Shown here piece after piece: positions 1 through 7,715 of a stretch of DNA of 64,000 nt. The notes beneath the pieces are model-generated. The model was given only the letters and a program-made list of their open reading frames with translations, did not search any database and was not told where the DNA came from. Both the position numbers and the translations under genes were made by a program. Numbering within the stretch: position 1 is the stretch's first letter; each line of letters opens with the position of its first letter. Location of the stretch: positions 2,418,001 through 2,482,000 of the forward strand of contig NZ_CP009428.1 in NCBI RefSeq assembly GCF_000758725.1, in the 5' to 3' direction. The DNA is from Paenibacillus odorifer (GTDB taxonomy: Bacteria; Bacillota; Bacilli; Paenibacillales; Paenibacillaceae).

Positions 1-1852
1 GCTTACAGAACCCATCATTCCTTATGCGATTGCAAACGTGACAGCTAGCGACAGCGATGGCAATATCGCAACGAATACCATCGATAATAACTTGTTCACC
101 CGTTGGTCCGCTGCAGGTAAAAGCCCGTGGATCCAATACGATTTAGGCGAAGAGAAGCAGATCAGTTATTTAGGTATTGCCGTTTATAAAGGTGATACGC
201 GCACGGCTCAATTGAGTATCGAAACTTCAAATGACGGTTTGGCTTGGACTACGATATGGACTGGTGCAAGTATGTTCAGGACGATAGAGATGCAACCTTT
301 CGATCTTCCTGACACAGAAGCAAGATATGTGCGCATCGTAGGTCTTGGAAATTCTGATGGCAGCGCGTTTACAAGTTTATCGGAGGTAAACATCTATGCG
401 CCGTTCGCAAATGGAGATACACCTGTAGCCAGCATTCCGAATTACACGCCTAATCCACCCCGGGAACCGATCCCATTCACAGCTCCCGGATTAACTGAAC
501 CTGATGGTACGGTGCATCCGGTTCATTCCTCACCTACTACCACTGGGCGCCTCTTGAATGTGCTGGACTATAATGCTGATCTCGCCGATAACGACACAGA
601 TGACGGTATTGCTATTCAAGCTGCCATAAACAGTGCTGAGCCCGGCGATGAGGTCTATTTGCCGTCTGGGGTTTATAATTTGAACTCAACATTGGATACC
701 CTTGTCAATTTGAAGCTCAAGTCAGGTGTAAACCTTCGCGGTGAGGATCAATCAACAACCATCCTCAAGACATCTCTCAATAAGGTAAAAAACAGCACCT
801 TGATGAAAGTATCCGGACAGCATGATCTGTCCATATCCAACCTCACATTGACTTCTACCTGGAACGGTGTCTACACGACGGATCATAAAGTGAACAACCC
901 GGACGCAGGTGGTCCCGACAGCATGATTACCATTGCAAATTTTGGTGAGGTTCCGTCATACAACATCACGGTTGATGGGGTTACTGTAGAGAAGTATTCA
1001 CGTATGGGTGTGCGTATCGACAACAGCCGTGATATTGTCGTACGCCGCAGCACGTTCCGAAATGCGACAGATGTAGGTCCGGGCGGTGCTGGCTATGGTG
1101 TGTCGATTCAGGGCATGGCCAAACAGGACCGCAACGGGTATGAGAACGACACGGTTTGGAATGTTGTGGAGGACTCCCATTTCGAAGGCCCTTATTTGCG
1201 GCATGGGGCGCTGATCCAATTTGTTGCCCATAACAATGTTCTGCGAAACAATCAGTTTATGAATACAAAGCTGGATGCCATCGATCTGCATGGAGAACTC
1301 GAATATTTGAACGAGATATACGGCAATGTGATTAGTGACATTCCCTACGGCGCGGCGATCGGGCTGGGAAACACCGGGGGTACAGCACCCAGCAATCACA
1401 GTAAGTCAGGACCGCGCAACTATATCCATGACAATACGATTCGTAATACAAGAGAAGGAATCAATGTAACTATGGGCACTCCGGATACAGTCATCGAGCG
1501 AAATGTGATTGAAAATACAACTCATATAGAGGACGCCAAAGGCATTCAGATTTTGAACGGGCCAGGTACAATCATTAAGGAGAATATCATTCGCAACAAT
1601 ACTGCGTCGAATTATTGGGCTGTATCCCTTGAGCATGATCCCGGCGACAGCAAAGCAAATGATATCGGAGCGGGCGACCCGCAGGACGTTCAATTGATCG
1701 GAAATTCGCTGATTGGCAATACGAACGGCATTCGACTTCTTGCTGGAAAAGGGATCATCCTGCAGGGGAATCTTATTGACAGTATAAGTCGCAATTATTT
1801 CAAAAATGATCATGTGGGAGTAGAGGGTTGGCCGTTACCGAATATACCCTAA
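1..1852 (+). CDS. Discoidin (F5/8 type C) plus right-handed beta-helix protein, pectate-lyase-like; 5' end outside window
   Basis: The reading frame is already open at base 2, so the gene begins upstream; the GTG at 38 is only an internal codon. Roughly the first 120 visible residues look like an F5/8 type C carbohydrate-binding domain (a DNNLFTRWSA stretch, IQYDLGEEKQISYLGIA, then VRIVGLGN). From about residue 175 follows the opening of the Pectate_lyase_3 family (NDTDDGIAIQAAINSAEPGD, then VYLPSGVYNL), and the rest is repeated short beta-strand coils rich in N-x-I and NNxF turns, as in parallel beta-helix lyases and glycosidases. Such proteins are usually secreted and act on pectin-like or other uronate polysaccharides; the signal peptide would lie outside the window. 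The downstream transporter and heparinase-like genes fit a glycan-use role. Exact substrate and lyase versus hydrolase chemistry cannot be told. Confidence 0.85.
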   Translation, partial: LTEPIIPYAIANVTASDSDGNIATNTIDNNLFTRWSAAGKSPWIQYDLGEEKQISYLGIAVYKGDTRTAQLSIETSNDGLAWTTIWTGASMFRTIEMQPFDLPDTEARYVRIVGLGNSDGSAFTSLSEVNIYAPFANGDTPVASIPNYTPNPPREPIPFTAPGLTEPDGTVHPVHSSPTTTGRLLNVLDYNADLADNDTDDGIAIQAAINSAEPGDEVYLPSGVYNLNSTLDTLVNLKLKSGVNLRGEDQSTTILKTSLNKVKNSTLMKVSGQHDLSISNLTLTSTWNGVYTTDHKVNNPDAGGPDSMITIANFGEVPSYNITVDGVTVEKYSRMGVRIDNSRDIVVRRSTFRNATDVGPGGAGYGVSIQGMAKQDRNGYENDTVWNVVEDSHFEGPYLRHGALIQFVAHNNVLRNNQFMNTKLDAIDLHGELEYLNEIYGNVISDIPYGAAIGLGNTGGTAPSNHSKSGPRNYIHDNTIRNTREGINVTMGTPDTVIERNVIENTTHIEDAKGIQILNGPGTIIKENIIRNNTASNYWAVSLEHDPGDSKANDIGAGDPQDVQLIGNSLIGNTNGIRLLAGKGIILQGNLIDSISRNYFKNDHVGVEGWPLPNIP

Positions 1853-1886
1853 AGAAAACACAAGCTCACTCATAGAAACTCCATAT

Positions 1887-1902
1887 TGCAAGCGCTTTAT
1901 TG
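1887..1902. promoter_or_regulatory. cre-like (CcpA) site ahead of the glycan operon
   Basis: The bases TTGCAAGCGCTTTATT contain the palindromic core AAGCGCTT and match the Bacillus cre consensus WTGNAANCGNWWNCAW except at two of the last positions. It sits about 60 bp upstream of the tautomerase start, where catabolite repression of a carbohydrate operon would act. Motif match only; no promoter was identified with confidence. Confidence 0.4.
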
Positions 1903-1955
1903 TAGGTAGAATGAGGTTAGATTCATTCACTATTCAAGGAAATGGAGGAAGGCCG

Positions 1956-2162
1956 ATGCCACATATTGAGATTAGGATGTACGAAGGCCGAACGAGTGAG
2001 CAAAAGGAGGAGATAGTCACCGTATTCACGCGGGAGTTATCCCGAATTATTGAACGGGATGAACGATTTATTACCGTCGAATTTCAAGAAATTCCCCTGG
2101 ATGAGAATGCTCCGGCGAACCTGCTGAAAACAGGATCTATAGGAAACGGTTATGAAAGCTAA
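1956..2162 (+). CDS. 4-oxalocrotonate tautomerase family protein
   Basis: A 68-residue protein. The ATG at 1956 is preferred because it follows AAATGGAGGAAGG at proper spacing and yields MPHIEIRMYEGRT, whose second residue is the proline that becomes the N-terminal catalytic base in this superfamily. The -EGRTxEQK- segment and length of 60-70 residues also fit. Family members catalyse keto-enol tautomerisation or related proton transfers on 2-oxo acids, usually as hexamers in the cytosol. The end overlaps the next permease start by 11 bp, so the two are probably translationally coupled. Placement as first gene of a sugar-uptake operon with heparinase-like proteins suggests it works on an enol or unsaturated uronate product, which is inference. 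A longer start at 1911 would bury the catalytic proline and is rejected. Confidence 0.85.
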   Translation: MPHIEIRMYEGRTSEQKEEIVTVFTRELSRIIERDERFITVEFQEIPLDENAPANLLKTGSIGNGYES

Positions 2163-3108
2163 GTTAACTGGGGTTGACCTTATTAACTACAAAGCCGACA
2201 CGAAAAGATCCTTGCTTTTAAACATGTGGAAATTCAGAGCACTCTATGTGATAGCGATTCCCGGGATCTTGTATTTCATCATTTTCAAGTACTTGCCGTT
2301 GGCTGGTTCAGTTATTGCATTTCAAAACTACAACATTTTTAAAGGCTTTACAGGCAGTGAATGGGTGGGACTTGAGCACTTTAGGACGATGTTTCAATAC
2401 CAGGATTTCGGAAGAATCTTGAGCAATACAATTCTTCTAGGCTTGTATGATCTTATATTCGCCTTTCCGGCTCCAATATTGCTTGCACTTCTGCTGAATG
2501 AAATTCGGCTTGTGTTTTACAAACGGTTTTTGCAAACGGTGGTTTATATGCCCCATTTCCTGTCTTGGGTAATTGTCAGCGGTATCGCCTTGGGTATCCT
2601 CTCCCCAGGAACAGGGATTGTGAATCAGGTTTTACAAGCCTTCGGCTTTGAACCAATTTATTTTCTTGGTGAAAATTCATACATTCGCACGATTTTGATC
2701 AGTTCCGGTATCTGGAGGGATTCCGGGTACGGTACGATCATTTATCTGGCCGCGTTGGCAGGAATAAACCCAGATCTTTATGAGGCTGCTGAAGTAGACG
2801 GAGCCGGGCGCTGGAAACAAACCTTAGCCATTACACTGCCGTCTCTGATACCGACGATTATGATTTTGTTCCTTCTCCATATCGGGAGATTTCTTGATCT
2901 TGGCTTCGAGCGGGTATGGGTATTCCTGAACGCGCTTAATACCGGGAACGGGGAGATTCTGGACACTTATATCTATAAGGCGGGGCTGCTGTCTCAGCAA
3001 TACAGCTATACAACAGCAGTGGGGCTATTCAAGTCGGTAGTTGGACTCATTCTGGTGCTCATCGGCAACATTTTGAGCAAAAAAACAACCGGTGAATCGC
3101 TGTATTAA
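2152..3108 (+). CDS. ABC sugar transporter permease, LplB type
   Basis: A 318-residue inner-membrane permease of the binding-protein-dependent family (BPD_transp_1), in the LplB/YtcP-partner branch found with YesM/YesN systems. It opens with a cytoplasmic tail, then the typical first helix ending GILYFIIFKYLPLAGS and the loop with ITAFQNYNIFKG-like sequence (here VIAFQNYNIFKG). The EAA loop that docks on the ATPase is visible near residue 211 (EAAEVDGAGRWKQ). About six membrane helices can be seen. Its start overlaps the tautomerase end. No ATPase gene is present in the operon, so the complex presumably uses a shared MsmX-like ATPase encoded elsewhere, as known for this branch. Confidence 0.93.
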   Translation: MKAKLTGVDLINYKADTKRSLLLNMWKFRALYVIAIPGILYFIIFKYLPLAGSVIAFQNYNIFKGFTGSEWVGLEHFRTMFQYQDFGRILSNTILLGLYDLIFAFPAPILLALLLNEIRLVFYKRFLQTVVYMPHFLSWVIVSGIALGILSPGTGIVNQVLQAFGFEPIYFLGENSYIRTILISSGIWRDSGYGTIIYLAALAGINPDLYEAAEVDGAGRWKQTLAITLPSLIPTIMILFLLHIGRFLDLGFERVWVFLNALNTGNGEILDTYIYKAGLLSQQYSYTTAVGLFKSVVGLILVLIGNILSKKTTGESLY

Positions 3109-3129
3109 TCGCTCTTTATGGAGGTAGGG

Positions 3130-4014
3130 ATGATGAGAGTACGCTATACTCGCGGCCAGAATCTATTTAATGTGTTCAATCTTTTGTTTCTGACCGCTCT
3201 CGCTTTGGCTATGTTTCTGCCGTTTCTGAATGTGATTGCCCAGTCCTTTAGCAGCTCTGAAGCAATTATTAATGGCAGGGTAGGTTTGCTGCCAAAGGAA
3301 TTTACCGCGATCAATTATCAGTACGTTTTCAGCGATCATTCCATTTGGCGGGCGTTCGGTGTCTCCGTCTATATTACGGTACTGGGCACCGCAATTAATC
3401 TGATTGCGACAGCGTCTCTCGCTTATCCGGTGTCGCGGCCGGAATTCCTAGGACGTAAATACATCGTCATGATGGTATTGTTCACTATGGTATTCAGCGC
3501 CCCTCTTATTCCAAATTTTATCCTGATAAAAAATTTGGGGCTTATGAACTCCTTATGGGCACTTATGATTCCGGGAGCCATCAGCGCTTTTAACTTTTTC
3601 GTGATGAGAAGCTTCTTCATGCAGCTGCCTCAGGAGCTGATAGATTCCTCTAGAATCGATGGGTGTGGCGAGCTGCGGATCATTGTCAACATGGTACTGC
3701 CGTTGTCCAAACCGGTAATGGCCTCATTGGGGATTTTCTACGCCGTCGGGCACTGGAATACGTACATGAGCGCTCTGTATTATATCAACAAGCCGTCTTT
3801 ATGGCCTCTGCAGGTGATGTTGAAGAAGCTCTTCGAGACGGACGATATCAGCATTGATCCGGCTTCCTCAGTGTATAGCTCTTTGGCCCACACCTCACCT
3901 GAGGGCATTAAAATGGCTGTTATCATTGTCGCTACTATTCCGATTATCATGATTTACCCGTTTCTTCAACGCCATTTCGTTAAAGGAATGATGGTCGGAT
4001 CCGTCAAATCCTGA
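3130..4014 (+). CDS. ABC sugar transporter permease, LplC/YtcP type
   Basis: A 294-residue second permease of the same importer. I place the start at ATG 3130, after GGAGGTAGGG; an ATG at 3118 lies before that ribosome binding site. First helix around residues 10-35, then the family segment IAQSFSSSEAI and a six-helix core. The EAA-like loop is near residues 170-182 (ELIDSSRIDGCGE), and the C-terminus has the common FVKGMMVGSVKS ending. It lies 21 bp after the first permease and forms the heterodimeric membrane channel with it. The substrate is probably an oligosaccharide delivered by the lipoprotein at 12145-13701. Confidence 0.93.
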   Translation: MMRVRYTRGQNLFNVFNLLFLTALALAMFLPFLNVIAQSFSSSEAIINGRVGLLPKEFTAINYQYVFSDHSIWRAFGVSVYITVLGTAINLIATASLAYPVSRPEFLGRKYIVMMVLFTMVFSAPLIPNFILIKNLGLMNSLWALMIPGAISAFNFFVMRSFFMQLPQELIDSSRIDGCGELRIIVNMVLPLSKPVMASLGIFYAVGHWNTYMSALYYINKPSLWPLQVMLKKLFETDDISIDPASSVYSSLAHTSPEGIKMAVIIVATIPIIMIYPFLQRHFVKGMMVGSVKS

Positions 4015-4078
4015 TCTATCATAGTGTGGTAGAATAGGAACGCGTTAAGCGAGACGAATCGGAAGGTGGTATCCATGG

Positions 4079-5110
4079 ATGAGATGTGTATTAATCGTAG
4101 ACGACGAGCCCATGATTCGAAAGGGACTTTCTATCATGATCCAGCAATGCGGCGAGCATCCGTATAACATTAAGCTGGCCCAGAATGGCGAAGAGGCAAT
4201 TCAGCTCATTATGGAGGAGCAGCCGGATTTTCTTTTTACAGATATCCGTATGCCCAAGGTAGACGGACTGGAGCTGTGCCGGCGGCTGTCGGAGATGGAG
4301 ACGGATATTCAGACTGTTGTCATCTCGGGTTATGGGGATTTTGAATACGCCCGCCAATGCGTGTCCTATGGAGTGAAAGAATATCTCCTGAAACCCGTGA
4401 GCAAAGGGAACCTTCAAAATGTGATCGCCAAACTGGAAGCGCATAGAGAGAAGTTAGAGAGTTTTGTCTCTGTCGCTAAGCTCGATGAATGGATCGTGCG
4501 TATGGATGATGCCATCTGGACCTTGGATAAAGAGAGGCTGTACCTTGTACTGAAGGAATGGGAAACTGACTTCCTCCAGCGCAAGATGAGCCGAAGTCAG
4601 CAAAAAGAGCTTCTGGAAGAGGGCTACGCTTTGCTCGTGAAGAAGCTGCTTGTCAATTCAGTTACACCCGGTAAAAGCGTATTAGACTTGTCCGCAGCAG
4701 CTGGATCTGAGCAGTTATTCCACTGTTTCGCAGAAGCGTCAGCAGCTATATTGGAAGAGCTTCGTAGAAAGCGCAAGGGTAAAGCGAAGGATCCGATAGA
4801 GGAAGCTAAAGCATTTATAGAAAAGCATCTCGCTCAGGAAGTATCGCTGGAAGAAGTGGCGGAAGTGCTTGGACTAAATGCCTCTTATTTCAGCCAGATG
4901 TTTAAGCACTCAACGGGAGAGACCTTTGTACATTACCGCATAAAACGCAGGATGGAGAAGGCCAAAAGATTGCTTGCCGATGCAAGCTATCGGATCACCG
5001 ATATTTCCTATGAGGTCGGGTATGCAGACCATCCTCATTTTACGAAAACGTTCAAAAAGTTCACCGGGCTGGCTCCTTCCGAGTATCGCAACCAGCTGGG
5101 GATCGATTGA
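4079..5110 (+). CDS. Response regulator with AraC-type DNA-binding domain, YesN-like
   Basis: A 343-residue cytoplasmic regulator. Residues 1-120 are a receiver domain: acidic pair D8-D9, phospho-acceptor D55 in FTDIRMPKVDG, conserved Ser/Thr in VISGYGDF and Lys in YLLKPV. The middle is less conserved. The last 100 residues form a double helix-turn-helix AraC domain (EVSLEEVAEVLGLNASYFSQ, and the signature ending DHPHFTKTFKKFTGLAPSEYR). Such proteins activate adjacent sugar-transport operons when phosphorylated by a YesM-type kinase, which here is the next gene; the stop and the kinase start overlap by one base. An ATG four bases upstream is out of frame. Confidence 0.93.
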   Translation: MRCVLIVDDEPMIRKGLSIMIQQCGEHPYNIKLAQNGEEAIQLIMEEQPDFLFTDIRMPKVDGLELCRRLSEMETDIQTVVISGYGDFEYARQCVSYGVKEYLLKPVSKGNLQNVIAKLEAHREKLESFVSVAKLDEWIVRMDDAIWTLDKERLYLVLKEWETDFLQRKMSRSQQKELLEEGYALLVKKLLVNSVTPGKSVLDLSAAAGSEQLFHCFAEASAAILEELRRKRKGKAKDPIEEAKAFIEKHLAQEVSLEEVAEVLGLNASYFSQMFKHSTGETFVHYRIKRRMEKAKRLLADASYRITDISYEVGYADHPHFTKTFKKFTGLAPSEYRNQLGID

Positions 5111-6906
5111 TGAGAAAGAGTCTGTCGAACAAGCTGTTCGCCTCCTTTCTCACCGTCATTCTTCTATCCTTGTCCATGGTTGGATTTATCTCCTATTTTC
5201 AGGCTTCGGCTGAGCTGGATAAGTCTTCAGAGAAGTCCATTGCCCAAGTTATCAGAAGTGCGTCTTATCAAACGGATCTGTATTTGCAAAATTATGAAAA
5301 GGCTAGCGATTCCATCCTGTCCTACAATCAAGTCAAGGAGTTCCTGGATATGGACCCGGAGGATAGCTTCTCCTACTATCAATATACGAATGACATTCAG
5401 AAGTATTTGTTTCGTTCTTTGTTTATTCTGTATCCTCAGATTAATCTGATGTACATCATCGGTGAACACGGCAAGGCCATTAGCGATGATAACTCCTATC
5501 AGGCGCATAGCCTGCAGTTTCATCCTCAGGAACGCTACCGTTTCTTAAGCGAACATACGCCGGAGAGCGGCCGCATCACCATTCTCAACACGAATGTGAT
5601 GAATGAAGGGGATAAGAACATTATTACGATGGTCCGACGAATCAGAGGGGTCTCTTCCTATCGTCCTAAAGGTATAGTGGCCATTGAATTTAAGGCAGAG
5701 GATCTGGCCCGCATATGGGAACCTCTTGATCTGGGACAGGGCGGGTCCTACTTTATCATGGACGAATTCGGCAAACTCCTCTATCGGGCGGAAGGGAATA
5801 ATAACCACCCTGGGTTATCTGCTGAGCACATTCAGAACGTATTTCAACACCCAAATGACTCTGTGGTGGAAAAAGTAGACGGGAAAGAGTATTTGTTCGT
5901 GTCGAGAAAATCCGAATATTCCAAATGGCAGCTTGTAGTATCCATACCCGTTGGTGAGCTGCGCAAGCCTATTTCTACCATTCGTACGACCACGCTGGTG
6001 GTGGGAGTTCTCACGCTTGTAGGCACACTGCTCCTTGCAACCTGGTTCGGACGATCCATCACGAAGCCCATCCTGATTCTTAAGGAGGGCATGAGGGAGA
6101 CGGAAAAAGGCAAGTGGCGCAGGCTTGAGATGAACGGCCGTCAGGATGAGCTGGGGGGATTGATGCGCAGCTACAACCTCATGGTGACCCGGCTGTCCGA
6201 AATGATTGAGCGGGTATACGAAGCGGAGCTTACCACCCAGAAGGAGGCTCTGGAGCGTCATCAAGCTGAATTCCAGGCACTCCAGCTGCAGATTAATCCG
6301 CACTATCTATATAACACATTAGAGACTATCAAATGTTACGCGGTCGTTCAGGATTCGGATGAAATCACAGAAATAGTGGAGGCCATGGCATTCATGCTTC
6401 GCTACTCCATCCAAACTAATCTGGAGGAAATTACGATTGCCAATGAGCTTAATCATGTACTGAGCTACATGACGATTCTCAAGCACCGGATCGGCAGAGA
6501 GTTCGAAATTGACGTAGTGATTCCGCCGACGCTGCTACTGGCTAAGATGGTCAGGCTGACACTTCAGCCCTTGATCGAAAATATTTTTCAGCATGCGTTT
6601 CCCGAGGGAATTGAAGACAAGCACTATATTCGAATCGACGCCAGAATAGAGGGAGACCGTTTTCTAGTTCTTGTAGAGGATAACGGCGCAGGGATGTCCC
6701 GCGAACGGCTTGATAAGCTTCGTGAGAAGCTGAATCTGAATCAGCTGGCGGATACGGAAGGAGATTCCCTCTATCATAGAGGTGGAATCGGGCTCATGAA
6801 CGTGCACCGGAGAATTCAAATGGTGTTCGGTGAACAATACGGGTTAAGTGTCGAAAGCGTGGAGAATGAGGGAACCCGGCTGATCTTATCTATGCCTGCG
6901 GAGTGA
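5110..6906 (+). CDS. Membrane sensor histidine kinase, YesM-like
   Basis: A 598-residue kinase starting at ATG 5110 inside the TGATG junction with the regulator gene. A first membrane helix lies at about residues 10-32, an extracellular Cache-like sensing domain to about 285, a second helix near 293-313, then HAMP. The His_kinase (PF06580) motif LQINPHYLYNTLETIK places the phosphorylated histidine near residue 398. HATPase_c follows with the N box LIENIFQHAF, the G1 box EDNGAG and the G2 region RGGIGLMNVHRRI. It presumably senses the sugar or the loaded binding protein and phosphorylates the partner at 4079-5110. Confidence 0.93.
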   Translation: MRKSLSNKLFASFLTVILLSLSMVGFISYFQASAELDKSSEKSIAQVIRSASYQTDLYLQNYEKASDSILSYNQVKEFLDMDPEDSFSYYQYTNDIQKYLFRSLFILYPQINLMYIIGEHGKAISDDNSYQAHSLQFHPQERYRFLSEHTPESGRITILNTNVMNEGDKNIITMVRRIRGVSSYRPKGIVAIEFKAEDLARIWEPLDLGQGGSYFIMDEFGKLLYRAEGNNNHPGLSAEHIQNVFQHPNDSVVEKVDGKEYLFVSRKSEYSKWQLVVSIPVGELRKPISTIRTTTLVVGVLTLVGTLLLATWFGRSITKPILILKEGMRETEKGKWRRLEMNGRQDELGGLMRSYNLMVTRLSEMIERVYEAELTTQKEALERHQAEFQALQLQINPHYLYNTLETIKCYAVVQDSDEITEIVEAMAFMLRYSIQTNLEEITIANELNHVLSYMTILKHRIGREFEIDVVIPPTLLLAKMVRLTLQPLIENIFQHAFPEGIEDKHYIRIDARIEGDRFLVLVEDNGAGMSRERLDKLREKLNLNQLADTEGDSLYHRGGIGLMNVHRRIQMVFGEQYGLSVESVENEGTRLILSMPAE

Positions 6907-6953
6907 GAAGATAGATGTTTTCAGAAAAAACTACTACTAGGAGGAAATATGCA

Positions 6954-7715
6954 ATGAAAATTGATTTGACTGGTAAAATTGCGCTTGTTACAGGGTCCAA
7001 TGCAGGGATAGGCCGACAAATCTTGGAGACTTTGGCTGCTTCCGGCGCCAAAGTGGCGGTAAACTATTTGTTTGGTTCTGCGGAGGAGACGGTTGACGCG
7101 ATCCGTCAGGCCGGAGGAGAAGCTTATGCTTTTCAGGCAGACGCAACAAGTCCTGCCCAATTGGACAATATGGTAAAGGAAATAGAGGAGCATTTCGGCG
7201 GAACCATCGATATTCTCGTCAACAATGCAGGCGGTATGATCAATAGGGTTCCAAATACTGAAATGAACGAAGAGCATTACAACAAGGTGATGGACGTCAA
7301 TTTTAAATCATGCGTGTTTGCCTGCAAAGCCGTAGCAGCAGGAATGATTGCCAAGAAAAGCGGTAAAATCATCAATGTATCTTCCCTTGCGGCCCATGAC
7401 GGCGGCGGACCGGGGGCTTCCATTTATGCAGCGGGTAAAGCTGCGGTATGGTCTTATACCAAGGGACTTGCCAAAGAGCTGAGTCCTCATGGAATTAATG
7501 TAAACGCTATCTCTCCCGGATTTATCGGTCAGACCGCTTTCCATGCTACCTTTACTGCGGATGCGGCAAGACAGGCAACGATTGCAAAGATTCCGCTGGG
7601 CCGGGAAGGTGCTCCACAGGATGTGAGCAATGTGGCACTCTTCCTCGCTTCAGAGCTGTCGGATTATCTGACAGGCGAAATTATTGAAATTAACGGAGGC
7701 TTGTTCATGCGATGA
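6954..7715 (+). CDS. SDR-family oxidoreductase (classical, FabG/KduD-like)
   Basis: A 253-residue short-chain dehydrogenase. ATG 6954 follows AGGAGGAAATATGCA and gives the normal family start MKIDLTGKIALVTG. The cofactor motif is TGSNAGIG (residues 13-20), NNAG is present near residue 90, and the catalytic residues are S143/S144, Y158 and K162 (YAAGK). The end retains the usual FLASELSDYLTGEIIEINGG. In this context a role in reducing or oxidising a keto-deoxy-uronate, as KduD or DEH reductases do, is plausible but unproven; the fold alone does not fix the substrate. The stop overlaps the next start by 4 bp (ATGA). Confidence 0.9.
   Translation: MKIDLTGKIALVTGSNAGIGRQILETLAASGAKVAVNYLFGSAEETVDAIRQAGGEAYAFQADATSPAQLDNMVKEIEEHFGGTIDILVNNAGGMINRVPNTEMNEEHYNKVMDVNFKSCVFACKAVAAGMIAKKSGKIINVSSLAAHDGGGPGASIYAAGKAAVWSYTKGLAKELSPHGINVNAISPGFIGQTAFHATFTADAARQATIAKIPLGREGAPQDVSNVALFLASELSDYLTGEIIEINGGLFMR

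Noticed and set aside
998..1813. Minus-strand frames inside the first gene
   Set aside because: No ribosome binding sites and no recognisable protein; the plus-strand beta-helix protein accounts for the sequence.
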